The position numbers were made by a program, and so were the translations under genes. Of a DNA stretch of 47,677 nucleotides, positions 39,597 to 47,100 are shown in pieces. The stretch is taken from positions 1-47,677 of IMG/VR virus record IMGVR_UViG_3300046559_000432; one strand, given 5' to 3'. This DNA comes from a virus. Under the pieces are notes generated by a model. It was not told the origin of the DNA. It was given only the letters and a program-made list of their open reading frames with translations, and ran no database searches. The number at the start of each line of letters is the position of its first letter. Positions within the stretch are counted from its first letter, which is position 1.

Positions 39597-39634
39597 GAGC
39601 CGGCAGGGTTGCCACCTGGCCGGCTCAACTTTTT
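39597..39634 (+). terminator. Possible terminator
   Basis: GAGCCGGC and GCCGGCTC form an 8-bp stem with a loop of about 14 bases, followed by AACTTTTT on the plus strand. It would end the repressor/secreted-protein transcript 350 bases after its last gene. Confidence 0.5.
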
Positions 39635-39660
39635 CGAGGGTAAGGTCCGGGCGGCGGCGC

Positions 39661-39692
39661 TCAACGCACCTAAAAATTGTTACGTTCAACGC
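39661..39692. promoter_or_regulatory. Late-gene word (copy 8) with a second half-copy
   Basis: TCAACGCACC at 39661-39670 is followed 25 bases on by TCAACGCAAT (39686-39695), separated by an AT-rich stretch. It is the only copy not clearly upstream of a late gene. It lies about 110 bases before the rightward gene at 39778 and could control that operon or the uncertain leftward ORF. Confidence 0.45.
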
Positions 39693-39777
39693 AATTTGAT
39701 CTGGACATGCGGTTTCGTTGCATGTAACGTTCTCCCCATCGAACCCCGGCAGCAGCCGACACCGATGAGGACCGCAG

Positions 39778-40011
39778 ATGAGCAAGCGTCACGAACAGCG
39801 CACAGTCGAGTGGGGCAATTGGGGCATCACCCTCATGGACCCGCAGCCTGACCGCACGAAGAATTACGGCGTGATCGCTGGAAGCGTCTACTTCCCGGTC
39901 AGCACTCGCGGCCCGATTGACGCAGACAAGGGCAAGTATCGCGCCATGTGCGAAGCCTGGATTGCTGATCGCGCTATCCCCGATGGCTTCTTCATCTCTC
40001 GCGCCGCCTGA
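39778..40011 (+). CDS. Small protein, unknown (77 residues)
   Basis: A soluble, Trp-containing protein (TVEWGNWGITLMDPQPDRTK) with GAGGA upstream of the ATG. It is the first gene of the rightward recombination/accessory operon. It is unclassified. Confidence 0.6.
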   Translation: MSKRHEQRTVEWGNWGITLMDPQPDRTKNYGVIAGSVYFPVSTRGPIDADKGKYRAMCEAWIADRAIPDGFFISRAA

Positions 40012-40021
40012 GGAGCCCGCC

Positions 40022-40267
40022 ATGTCAGATGCAGCGCATACGCACGACCCGTCCACCCAGCTCGCACTGGTCCGCGCGCAGCTAGTCGGCCTCGCCGACT
40101 ACGGCCGGAAATACCGCGAGCCCACCTACGTAGAAGCCCTTACCGACGCGATTGGCTGCTGCGACATTGTCGAGACGCTGACGCTGCGCGCCACGGGCAC
40201 GCTCGCCGAGCAGGGGGCAGATTGGGATCGGCTGCGCGCTAAGATCAAAGAATGGAGGGCGCCATGA
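40022..40267 (+). CDS. Small helical protein, unknown (81 residues)
   Basis: GGAG precedes the ATG at 40022-40024. A helical protein with LALVRAQLVGLADYGRKYRE and two adjacent cysteines (AIGCCDIVETL). Its stop overlaps the next ATG (ATGA). The role is unknown. Confidence 0.6.
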   Translation: MSDAAHTHDPSTQLALVRAQLVGLADYGRKYREPTYVEALTDAIGCCDIVETLTLRATGTLAEQGADWDRLRAKIKEWRAP

Positions 40268-40464
40268 GGGGATACGACCGCTGGAAGCTCCGATCCGACC
40301 TCGACGACCGCGTCGACGAATTCGAGGACAGCGTCCGCGACTTCTTCGATCTCTGCCCGACCTGCGGCGGTTCGGGCATGATCCAGGAGCTTAGCGACGA
40401 GCTTGGATACTACGCTGGAAAGCCAGCCGCATGCCCCGACTGCGACGGAACAGGTGACGCATGA
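40264..40464 (+). CDS. Small protein with two DnaJ-type zinc motifs
   Basis: The 66-residue protein has CPTCGGSG and CPDCDGTG, two CxxCxGxG elements that together bind one zinc as in DnaJ. An acidic helix precedes them. Proteins of this kind are frequent in phage early regions and may act as adaptors. Both ends overlap neighbours. Confidence 0.7.
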   Translation: MRGYDRWKLRSDLDDRVDEFEDSVRDFFDLCPTCGGSGMIQELSDELGYYAGKPAACPDCDGTGDA

Positions 40465-40616
40465 TCGACGCCCTACGCACCATCGCTCCCGCCGACCGCG
40501 CCGCCGCCATCGACGAGGCCGCGCGCCACTTCTCGCGGCAGGCCCTCGTCATCGAGGCGCTCGGCATCGCCATGTTCATACTCGGCTTCGTCGTCGTGTG
40601 GAGCGCCCTGCCATGA
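40461..40616 (+). CDS. 51-residue membrane protein
   Basis: A polar, Ala-rich N-terminal half precedes one membrane span (ALGIAMFILGFVVVWSALP). Start and stop overlap the neighbours (ATGA at both ends). No function is recognised. Confidence 0.55.
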   Translation: MIDALRTIAPADRAAAIDEAARHFSRQALVIEALGIAMFILGFVVVWSALP

Positions 40617-40708
40617 AGTTTGTGGGCGTGAAGCCTGCAAAAGGCGCGTTCGGCCCAGCGGGACGCTCACCGGGCGCGCCTCCCCTATTCATAAGGAGAG
40701 ACGCATGA
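40613..40708 (+). CDS. 31-residue peptide, unknown
   Basis: The frame MKFVGVKPAKGAFGPAGRSP continues to a stop that overlaps the exonuclease start (ATGA at both ends). It may be a real leader peptide or only a coupling device. Confidence 0.35.
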   Translation: MKFVGVKPAKGAFGPAGRSPGAPPLFIRRDA

Positions 40709-41616
40709 AGCCAGGCATTTATGATGGGATTGCGGATAGCGTCTATCACGCTGATCCGTGCAGCGAGCCGAGCCTATCCTCGACGATCGCCCGACTCATC
40801 CTCGACCGGAGCCCGAGGCACGCCTTCACGGCTCACCCCAGGCTCAATAAGGACTATGAGCCCGAGCACGCGAAGCAACTCGACTTCGGGAGCGTCGCTC
40901 ACGCCATCATCACCGGGCGCGGGCGCTCGATCGAGATCATCGACGCGGCGGACTTCAAGACGAAAGCGGCGCGAGAGGCCAGGGACGCGGCACGCGATGT
41001 CGGCAAGCTGCCGATCCTGCCGCACGACTTCGAACGCGCCCGCGCGATGGTCGGCGCGGCCTTTGCGCAGATCCATTGCACGCCCGGTTGCGATGCCGCC
41101 TTCCGCCGCGGCCGCCCTGAGACAACGCTCATCTGGCGCGAGGGCGAGGCGTGGCTCCGAGCTCGGCCCGACTGGCTCGACGAGCAGGGGCCAGATGGCG
41201 TCACGGTCTACGACTATAAGGCGAGCGGCCGAAGCTGCCACCCGATGCTTTGGGCGCGCCACGCGGTCGAGATGGGATACGACGCCCAGGCCGCATTCTA
41301 CCAGCGCGGCATCCTCGCACTTGGGGTAACCGACCGGCACATCCGCTTTAGATTTGTTGCACAAGAGGACGAACCTCCATTCGCGCTGTCCATCATGGAG
41401 TTCGACGGCGAGACGCAGGCCAGCGCCCAGCGAGACATGAATCGCGCCATAGGAATTTGGCGTGACTGTATGGCGACCGGCATTTGGCCCGCTTACCCGC
41501 CGATCGTCCACCGCATCGCCGCTCCCGCCTACGCGCTGGCGCACAAGCTCGAGCGCGAGGTTTTTGCTGAGGACGCCGCGAAGTTTAGCATCCGCGCGCA
41601 GGAGCCGATCGAATGA
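40705..41616 (+). CDS. PD-(D/E)XK exonuclease (RecE/DUF3799-like)
   Basis: The 303-residue protein has LDFGSVAHAIITG in the N-terminal half and the nuclease core RPDWLDEQGPDG then VYDYKASG. These give the Asp and Asp-x-Lys of the fold. A later QAAFYQRGILAL helix is typical of RecE/YqaJ-type enzymes. AAGGAGAG lies before the ATG. It would produce 3' single strands for annealing by the next gene's product, forming a phage recombination pair. Confidence 0.75.
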   Translation: MKPGIYDGIADSVYHADPCSEPSLSSTIARLILDRSPRHAFTAHPRLNKDYEPEHAKQLDFGSVAHAIITGRGRSIEIIDAADFKTKAAREARDAARDVGKLPILPHDFERARAMVGAAFAQIHCTPGCDAAFRRGRPETTLIWREGEAWLRARPDWLDEQGPDGVTVYDYKASGRSCHPMLWARHAVEMGYDAQAAFYQRGILALGVTDRHIRFRFVAQEDEPPFALSIMEFDGETQASAQRDMNRAIGIWRDCMATGIWPAYPPIVHRIAAPAYALAHKLEREVFAEDAAKFSIRAQEPIE

Positions 41617-42539
41617 CGTTCGCGTTCAAGCCGGCCTCGCAGTTCACCGAGCGCGCCGGCGTCTTCGTGTCGCTCACCGGATCAACATGTTCTGGGAAGA
41701 CGTTCAGCTCGCTTCGCCTGGCGCGCGGCATCGCCGGACCCGGCGGCAAGGTCGCGGTGCTCGACACCGAGGGCGGACGCACGCTCCATCTCAAGGGCGA
41801 GTTCGACTTCGACGCGAACGTGATGGACCCCCCGTTCCACCCCGAGCGCTTCGCCGAAGCCGCGCGCGCGGCCGAGGATGCCGGCTACGGTGCGCTCGTG
41901 ATCGACTCGTTCAGCATGGAGTGGGTGGGCATCGGGGGCGTGCTGGATTGGCAGGCCGGAGAACTTGAGCGGATGGCCGGGGCCGATTTCAAAAAACAAG
42001 AGCGCGTCCGCATGGCCTCGTGGATTAAGCCGAAGATGGCGCACAAGAGCATGGTCTACAGCTTCTTGCAGCGTCGCATCCCGATCATCTTTTCGATCCG
42101 CGGCGAGGAGACGATCAAGCCCGGCGAGAACGGCGAGAAGCCCACGAAGCTGTTCAAGTCCGTATGCAACTCATCCTTTCCGTTCGAGATGACGATCGCC
42201 TTCCGCCTTGAGACGGAGCGCAAGGGCTACATCGACCTGTCCGACCCCGCGACCTGGAAGATGGAAAAATCCCACGCGGCGATTTTTAAATCCGGAGACC
42301 GCATCAGCGAGGAGCACGGTGCCGCGCTCGCCGAGTGGGCGAAGGGCGCTCCCGCAGCCCCGGCGCCTGATCCCTATCCCGCCGCGCGCGACGCCGCCGA
42401 GCGTGGCCTCGCCGCCTTCCGCGAGCACTGGAAGACGCTCCCTCCCGACGTGCGCGCCGCGCTGACGCCGCGCGTGCCGACGCTGAAGGAAATAGCCGAG
42501 CGCGCGGATGCGCCGGCGGATGAGGAGGCGGCGCCATGA
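41613..42539 (+). CDS. RecA-fold ATPase, Sak4-like recombinase candidate
   Basis: The Walker A motif GSTCSGKT lies at residues 23-30 and a Walker B-like ALVIDSFSMEW near 90-100. VAVLDTEGGRT between them is typical of RecA-like phage ATPases. The 308-residue length and an Ala/Pro-rich C-terminal tail agree with Sak4-type annealing proteins. Its ATG overlaps the exonuclease stop (ATGA), supporting a functional pair. A general AAA ATP-binding role is the alternative. Confidence 0.65.
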   Translation: MTFAFKPASQFTERAGVFVSLTGSTCSGKTFSSLRLARGIAGPGGKVAVLDTEGGRTLHLKGEFDFDANVMDPPFHPERFAEAARAAEDAGYGALVIDSFSMEWVGIGGVLDWQAGELERMAGADFKKQERVRMASWIKPKMAHKSMVYSFLQRRIPIIFSIRGEETIKPGENGEKPTKLFKSVCNSSFPFEMTIAFRLETERKGYIDLSDPATWKMEKSHAAIFKSGDRISEEHGAALAEWAKGAPAAPAPDPYPAARDAAERGLAAFREHWKTLPPDVRAALTPRVPTLKEIAERADAPADEEAAP

Positions 42540-43159
42540 CCGGAGAGCATAGCCCACAGGCGACCGAGCAAGAGCGGGACGGCAATCTTGCCCTGCTTCA
42601 GTTGGAGCGCAAATGCGGCGACGAGATCCAGCTTAGCTGTGACGAATGGCGCAAGCGGGCAATGGCAGCGGAACAGCAGTTACAAGAATTTTCTGCGCTC
42701 GAAGCGGAGCGAGATCGCCTTTCTAAAACCAACGAAGGGCTGGTCCACGATTTTAACAGCCTCTTGATAAGCGAATCTCGGATTGAGGATCGAGCAAAGG
42801 CCGCCGAAGCACTTCTCGCGGAGCGCGTGGCGGTGACGGAGGAAATGGTCGAAGCCGCCTGTAAAGCACAACTCAACTCACACATGCTCGATATCCCTGG
42901 CGATGTAGATACGAAACGGCATATTCGTATGCGGATAGCCCTCGAGGCCGCCATCGCCAGTCTCAATGACCGCATCATCGCGGAGCACATAAAGCCTGCT
43001 TGGGATGAAGGCGCAGAGGCGATGCGAGAGGCGTGCGCACAGGCGGCTGATAAATGCATGGAATATCCTCGCGGATCGGCCAACTCCACAATCGCCGCCG
43101 CTATCCGTTCCCTTCCTCTCCCCCGGAGGACCGCCCCATCCAGCGCCGAAAGGAGCTAA
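42536..43159 (+). CDS. Coiled-coil protein, unknown (207 residues)
   Basis: The central part is a coiled coil (LQEFSALEAERDRLSKTNEG). A VTEEMVEAACKAQ helix and a C-terminal segment common in alphaproteobacterial phage proteins follow (MREACAQAADKCMEYPRGSA). It overlaps the ATPase stop and may be an accessory of the recombination pair. No enzymatic motif is seen. Confidence 0.6.
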   Translation: MTGEHSPQATEQERDGNLALLQLERKCGDEIQLSCDEWRKRAMAAEQQLQEFSALEAERDRLSKTNEGLVHDFNSLLISESRIEDRAKAAEALLAERVAVTEEMVEAACKAQLNSHMLDIPGDVDTKRHIRMRIALEAAIASLNDRIIAEHIKPAWDEGAEAMREACAQAADKCMEYPRGSANSTIAAAIRSLPLPRRTAPSSAERS

Positions 43160-43163
43160 GCCC

Positions 43164-43361
43164 ATGAAGTTCGCCATCGCCATAGTTGCTTTTGCACTCA
43201 TCATGATCGGGTCATCTCTGTCACGCTGGTCAGCATTTAATCGTTGGTGGCATTGGCATGAGCTAGAGTGTCCGTGGACCGATGACCATCCACTGCATAT
43301 GGGGTGGGATGACCGTTACGGTGACCAGAAGTGCCCGCCTCTCCCCCGGAGGTCAGCATGA
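43164..43361 (+). CDS. 65-residue membrane-anchored protein
   Basis: AGGAG precedes the ATG at 43164. One span (MKFAIAIVAFALIMIGSSLS) is followed by a Trp/His-rich tail (NRWWHWHELECPWTDDHPLH) with two cysteines. Its stop overlaps the next ATG. It may bind metal. The role is unknown. Confidence 0.55.
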   Translation: MKFAIAIVAFALIMIGSSLSRWSAFNRWWHWHELECPWTDDHPLHMGWDDRYGDQKCPPLPRRSA

Positions 43362-43564
43362 TCGAGCGCACCTGGGGCTCAGTTTATAACCACCATCTCA
43401 GCAAGGGCTGTGACCGAAGCGAGGCGGCATATAGAGCCGATCAATGGGAAAAACACCAACGGCCGGATCGCTGGCGCGAATGCTCAAGCACGCATTGCGA
43501 GAGTGCCCAGGAATGCCGATCGCCGCACGACTGCGCAGCCAAGACACATAGGATACGGCCATGA
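43358..43564 (+). CDS. Small Cys/His-rich protein (68 residues)
   Basis: The C-terminal half has four Cys and two His residues (ECSSTHCESAQECRSPHDC), suggesting a zinc-binding knot. The N-terminus is aromatic and helical. It is coupled to the preceding gene by ATGA. It is unclassified. Confidence 0.55.
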   Translation: MIERTWGSVYNHHLSKGCDRSEAAYRADQWEKHQRPDRWRECSSTHCESAQECRSPHDCAAKTHRIRP

Positions 43565-43586
43565 CCGAGCGCACAGGTGAGCGGAC

Positions 43587-43946
43587 GTGAGCACGCTCCT
43601 GCGCATGGCAGACGTAGCCGAGCGGCTTGGCAAATCAGTCCGATGGCTTCAGGATTGGATGCGCGTCCACCCGTGCGGGCGCCTCGCCGGCCGCACGCGC
43701 CTGTTCACCGAGGCCGACTTCCGCCGTATCGTCGACTCCCTCCCGAGATACACAGGTGCCCCATGCCTCTCACGCTCGTCGAGCCCCGCGAAGGCCGCTC
43801 AGCATTCTTCCGCGTTCGGGGCACCTACCTCGGACTCTATGTGGATCGAAGCACAGAGACTTCTGACCGAAAGAAGGCGCGTCGATTCCTCAAGGCGCTC
43901 GCCGAGCAGATCGAACGTGGTCAGCTTGCCGGACCCGAGGAACTGA
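43587..43946 (+). CDS. Excisionase-like HTH protein
   Basis: From a GTG start, residues 1-55 form a MerR-like winged helix (LLRMADVAERLGKSVRWLQD, RTRLFTEADFRRIVDSL). Genes of this kind before an integrase usually encode a recombination directionality factor. The frame then runs about 180 bases into the integrase gene, where it is Ser/Arg-rich and probably unstructured. Confidence 0.6.
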   Translation: MSTLLRMADVAERLGKSVRWLQDWMRVHPCGRLAGRTRLFTEADFRRIVDSLPRYTGAPCLSRSSSPAKAAQHSSAFGAPTSDSMWIEAQRLLTERRRVDSSRRSPSRSNVVSLPDPRN

Positions 43947-44749
43947 CCTTCACCGCGGCGCTCGTATCTTACCGCAAGAGCGGGGGAGAGGGCCGGTTCC
44001 TGAAGCCAATTCTCGACTACTTCGGCCCGAGGATGCCGGCGCGGGATCTCACGCAAGCCGTGCTCGACGAGGCGGCGCACGCGCTTTACCCGAAGGCCAC
44101 GCCGGCGACGCGCAACAGGCAGTTCTACACGCCCGTCTCCGCTGTGCTGAAGCATGCCGGGATCGAGCGCTCGATCCGTCGGCCGAAGGGCGCCGACGGC
44201 ACGCGACGGGTCCGCTTCCTGATGGAAGGCGAGGCGGCGCGGCTCCTCGCGGGCGCCAGCTCCGTCGACCGGGAGTTCGGCATCTTCTGCGCCTGGCTAC
44301 TCTACACGGGGCTGCGCCTGTCCGAGGGCCTGCGCGTATCATGCCGAGCCGTCGACCTATCGGCCGGTTTCGCGCATGTCGAGGTAACCAAGAACGGTGC
44401 GCCGCGGCCCGTCCACCTACCGCCCGTCCTAGTCGCCGAGCTCGCGACGCATCCGCGTGGCCTCGGTCGCGATGGCCGGGTGTTCCGGTTCAGCAAGAAC
44501 TCGTCGCTCTATGCGATGCTCGAGGACGCGAAGGCTGCAGCCGGCGCCGATCTGGATTGGTTCACCTTCCACTACTTCCGTCATACATGGGGGGCTTGGT
44601 TAAGGATGCATGCGGGCCTGGATACCACTGGCTTAGTTGCGACTGGGGCATGGAAATCCAGAAGCGCAGCTTCCCGGTATGAACACGCTATGCCTTCAGA
44701 TGAAGCAAGGAAGTCCGATCTTCTGCCAAACGTGTTAAGGAAAGCGTGA
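43763..44749 (+). CDS. int: Tyrosine integrase
   Basis: The ATG at 43763-43765 gives 328 residues; upstream frame is a shadow of the excisionase gene. The catalytic set is visible: Arg185 in YTGLRLSEGL, His270-x-x-Arg273 in FHYFRHTWGAW and nucleophile Tyr306 in SRYEHAM. It would integrate the phage at a host att site. The last ~160 bases use noticeably more A/T than the body of the gene. An AT-rich region follows that may be attP. Confidence 0.9.
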   Translation: MPLTLVEPREGRSAFFRVRGTYLGLYVDRSTETSDRKKARRFLKALAEQIERGQLAGPEELTFTAALVSYRKSGGEGRFLKPILDYFGPRMPARDLTQAVLDEAAHALYPKATPATRNRQFYTPVSAVLKHAGIERSIRRPKGADGTRRVRFLMEGEAARLLAGASSVDREFGIFCAWLLYTGLRLSEGLRVSCRAVDLSAGFAHVEVTKNGAPRPVHLPPVLVAELATHPRGLGRDGRVFRFSKNSSLYAMLEDAKAAAGADLDWFTFHYFRHTWGAWLRMHAGLDTTGLVATGAWKSRSAASRYEHAMPSDEARKSDLLPNVLRKA

Positions 44750-44850
44750 TGGGCGAGCCCAAAATTCGAATCGTGCGCCACACGTGGAGCCGAGCTTATC
44801 TCTTTGATTTATAAATAAATAAATTACCATGAGCGGGGTGGTAGCTAAAG
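44750..44850. other. Candidate attP region
   Basis: Directly after the integrase stop is a tRNA T-loop-like word TTCGAATC (about 44766-44773) with GTGCGCCACACG after it. An AT-rich run then follows (about 44806-44827, including ATAAATAAATAAATT) that could host bending-protein sites. Phage att cores often copy a tRNA 3' end, but no complete tRNA is present and the host site is unknown. Confidence 0.4.
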
Positions 44851-44975
44851 CGCGCCACCCTCTCGCAGCACCACAATATCAACGACTTAGCCAATACCAT
44901 AGCGCAGGCTCGCGCAGAACGGCGCGCGAACGAACGGCGTCGACTCGGGCGAAACCCGTGGAGTGGGTGTTCACG

Positions 44976-45005
44976 AAAAGGCCCCGCGCTCTTTCGAGGC
45001 GGGGC
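44976..45005 (-). terminator. Terminator of the leftward lysis transcript
   Basis: On the minus strand GCCCCGC and GCGGGGC form a 7-bp GC stem with an 11-base loop, followed by CTTTTCG. It lies 85 bases after the stop of the 113-residue gene and separates late transcription from the convergent integrase. Confidence 0.7.
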
Positions 45006-45088
45006 AAGTGCCGCGTCAAGGTAGGCGCGGCGGAACGAGCCGCCGCTCTCAGCGCTCCGGCCGGGAGGGGAAGGCCGGAGCGATCTCG

Positions 45089-45430
45089 TCAGGGAGTGGG
45101 CGGCAACGGCATCGATGCCGCGATGGCACTCAGTCGGTCGCTGACTACCTGAAGCTTAGCGATCGAGGCAGCGATCGCCGCATCGGGCGTTCCGGTTGCG
45201 GGATTGTTGTTGGCCGCAGCCAACGCTGCGATCTCGGTCGCGAGGTCCGTGCCGACAGTCTCGATCTTCCCGGCAACTTCGTCGATTTTGGCGTTGAGGT
45301 CGTCGATTGCAGCCATGATCGTCGTCTCCATGTTTTTGAGGACATCTCGGAACCCGCCGAGAGCGGTCTCAATTCTGCGGGCTAGCTCCTCATTCGTATG
45401 GAGCTCGCCGCTGTGGGGCTGGTTGGGCAT
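45089..45430 (-). CDS. Coiled-coil protein, unknown (113 residues)
   Basis: A long coiled coil (KNMETTIMAAIDDLNAKIDE, AGKIETVGTDLATEI) precedes an Ala/Asn/Pro-rich tail. The late-gene word at 45463-45472 lies 32 bases upstream, so it is probably a late gene on its own transcript. It might be a virion accessory or a lysis regulator. No signal peptide is seen. Confidence 0.6.
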   Translation of the reverse strand: MPNQPHSGELHTNEELARRIETALGGFRDVLKNMETTIMAAIDDLNAKIDEVAGKIETVGTDLATEIAALAAANNNPATGTPDAAIAASIAKLQVVSDRLSAIAASMPLPPTP

Positions 45431-45462
45431 CAGGGCTTTTAGAACCTCGCGGAGACGTGCGG

Positions 45463-45472
45463 CAACGCACCC
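45463..45472 (-). promoter_or_regulatory. Late-gene word CAACGCACC (copy 9)
   Basis: The minus-strand reading is GACTTAAGGGGTGCGTTGCCG, 32 bases upstream of the start at 45430. The spacing is the same as for the spike and tail tubular A genes. Confidence 0.6.
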
Positions 45473-45574
45473 CTTAAGTCAGGCGTCGGCATTCTCATTC
45501 GTCAGCATCCTTCGCAGATCGGCGCCGGCGCCGGCGGTATCACGACGCGATCGGGGGTCTGGCTCTCGCGGCGA

Positions 45575-45790
45575 TTATCGAAAGGACCACGACCGAATTG
45601 AACCTCCAGCCAATAAGGTCAACGCGCCGATGATGATGAGCAACAGGACGATGAACCAGATGCCTTGCTGAATCCTCGCCGGGATCGGGGTGATGTAATT
45701 ATTGATCCCGTAGATCACGAGCCAGATGACGCCTGCGAGGCAGATCGCCCCGATCAGGAGCCACAGCACTTCAATCGCGATGTTAATCAT
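45575..45790 (-). CDS. Thivi_2564-like two-span membrane protein
   Basis: The 71-residue protein from the ATG at 45788-45790 (GGAG upstream) has two membrane spans (VLWLLIGAICLAGVIWLVIY and IWFIVLLLIIIGALTLL) separated by YITPIPARIQQG. This matches the pattern of the Thivi_2564 family of small membrane proteins and could act as a holin. Its ATG overlaps the stop of the interrupted coiled-coil frame upstream (ATGA). Confidence 0.65.
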   Translation of the reverse strand: MINIAIEVLWLLIGAICLAGVIWLVIYGINNYITPIPARIQQGIWFIVLLLIIIGALTLLAGGSIRSWSFR

Positions 45791-46083
45791 GGCGCGCTCC
45801 TTTGGTGTTTTTGTTCTTCGACCGTCAGTTTCTTCGCCTCGACCTCGACCGTCCTTATCCTCTCGGTCTCGATCTCGGCGGCTCTCATCTTGGTTTTCCC
45901 GTTTCGCAACTCGTCGATGTGTTGGCGGTTCGTAGCTAGCTGAACGTCGATCGCATCGAATCGGTTGGTTCAGTCCGCCAGCATCTTCTCGATCGAGAAC
46001 ATGTGCGCGATGACGAAGAACAGTGATGACAGCAACGCCACTGCGGTTACTATGACGATTGGAGTTGTCAGGGCGTCCAGCAT
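45787..46083 (-). pseudogene. Membrane/coiled-coil gene interrupted by an in-frame TGA
   Basis: From the ATG at 46081-46083 the frame gives a membrane span (PIVIVTAVALLSSLFFVIAH) and ends at TGA (45970-45972) after 37 residues. The same frame stays open beyond it for 60 codons, with a convincing coiled coil (FDAIDVQLATNRQHIDELRN, MRAAEIETERIRTVEVEAKK). It then ends in a stop that overlaps the next ATG. Together it would be a 98-residue inner-membrane spanin-like protein. The TGA is either a recent nonsense mutation, a programmed read-through site, or a sequencing error. Many other genes here end in TGA, so the code is standard. Confidence 0.55.
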
Positions 46084-46382
46084 CACGGTTTCCCATCGTA
46101 GCTGTCTTGCTCGGGTTTACTCCGATAGCTAGGACCCATGTATCGAAGTAACTCGGTCCTCACCCGTATGATTTCATCGTGGTCACGGTCTATCTTGGCC
46201 TGCATGTCCTTTTCAATAGACAAGATCTGTGCGACCTGAACTCTCGACAGTCTAATCTCCAGGGCCATGTCCTGAATATAGTTGATGATCCCCCATAGGA
46301 GCCCGAGGCTTGCGACGACGGCGGATGCCAGGCCTCCCCATTGGGAGATCACGCTCTTGGCTGCTGGAGCCTCCAGAACCAT
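46083..46382 (-). CDS. Membrane-anchored coiled-coil protein (99 residues)
   Basis: One membrane span (LASAVVASLGLLWGIINYIQ) is followed by a long charged helix (ILSIEKDMQAKIDRDHDEII) and a polar tail. This is the layout of an i-spanin or of a holin-associated protein. Its stop overlaps the start of the interrupted gene (TGATG). No partner o-spanin is nested in it. The lipoproteins of the same cluster could serve. Confidence 0.65.
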   Translation of the reverse strand: MVLEAPAAKSVISQWGGLASAVVASLGLLWGIINYIQDMALEIRLSRVQVAQILSIEKDMQAKIDRDHDEIIRVRTELLRYMGPSYRSKPEQDSYDGKP

Positions 46383-46404
46383 CCAGGCCTCCTGAGTTTA
46401 ATTT

Positions 46405-46776
46405 TCATGGAGGCACGAACGGCGCCGGCTTGACCGGCTCGACCTTGTGGCTATCGCTCGAGACGATGTTCTGCTCGGGCGTCGCTGCGGCGATGGCGGG
46501 CAGCGTCACGATCGTCGTCGCGGGGATTGCAGCGACCACGCTGAGTGCCTGCGTCTGCGCCACGTCCTTGGTCTTCCAGCTCGAGATCCACGCCATCAGG
46601 CCCGCAGCCATCGGCCCAAGCACGGCGAGCACTTCGCCGATGCCTTGCGAAATGTGGTCGAGCCCCGTCATGAGCTGTTGAACATCGACGGCCTTCATCA
46701 GGCCAAAGGCCGCGGCAGCGCCACCTGCCACGCTGACGCCGTGCCGGGCGACGGCCAGGACTTGGTCGCGCGTCAT
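46405..46776 (-). CDS. Holin-like protein
   Basis: The N-terminal ~80 of 123 residues resemble the Pam3_gp28-type holins: DQVLAVARHGVSVAGGAAAA, a QLMTGLDHISQG segment and a second hydrophobic stretch ending in WISSWKTK. A third hydrophobic part and a Pro-rich tail follow. Its ATG overlaps the stop of the 37-residue membrane ORF. It probably triggers release of muralytic activity to the periplasm. Confidence 0.65.
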   Translation of the reverse strand: MTRDQVLAVARHGVSVAGGAAAAFGLMKAVDVQQLMTGLDHISQGIGEVLAVLGPMAAGLMAWISSWKTKDVAQTQALSVVAAIPATTIVTLPAIAAATPEQNIVSSDSHKVEPVKPAPFVPP

Positions 46777-46886
46777 ATGAGGACACCAAATGTGAACATC
46801 ATGCCGACCAACAGAGCGCCGACCATGATCCCAAGGACACCCAATAGGAGAAAGTCGAGCCAGATGAGGGGGAGCCTGCGCGTCAT
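46773..46886 (-). CDS. 37-residue single-span membrane protein (right copy)
   Basis: This is the same protein as at 88-201, with base differences that are synonymous. Overlaps with the neighbouring genes on both sides are retained, so translation is probably coupled within the lysis operon. The downstream holin-like gene is complete on this side. Confidence 0.6.
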   Translation of the reverse strand: MTRRLPLIWLDFLLLGVLGIMVGALLVGMMFTFGVLI

Positions 46887-47086
46887 TCCGGCGCCGCTTG
46901 GATTTGCGCGTGCAGGCTTTCCATCTGCGCGTCGATCACCGCGCGCTGGTCGGCGGTGAGAGCCGTTCCGGTGATGACATCCTTGAGCACGCCGATGAAG
47001 GGCTGCACGTCGGAGCCGAGCTGGATCGCGATGGGAACAAGCTGCATGGCCTGCTGGACGAGAGCCATGATGGCGAGGGGATTCAT
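46883..47086 (-). CDS. 67-residue lysis-region protein (right copy)
   Basis: It encodes exactly the protein found at 198-401 although several bases differ, all at synonymous positions. The ribosome site AGGAGAT before the ATG at 47084-47086 is conserved. The function remains unknown. Confidence 0.7.
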   Translation of the reverse strand: MNPLAIMALVQQAMQLVPIAIQLGSDVQPFIGVLKDVITGTALTADQRAVIDAQMESLHAQIQAAPE

Positions 47087-47100
47087 GGTGGATCTCCTAT

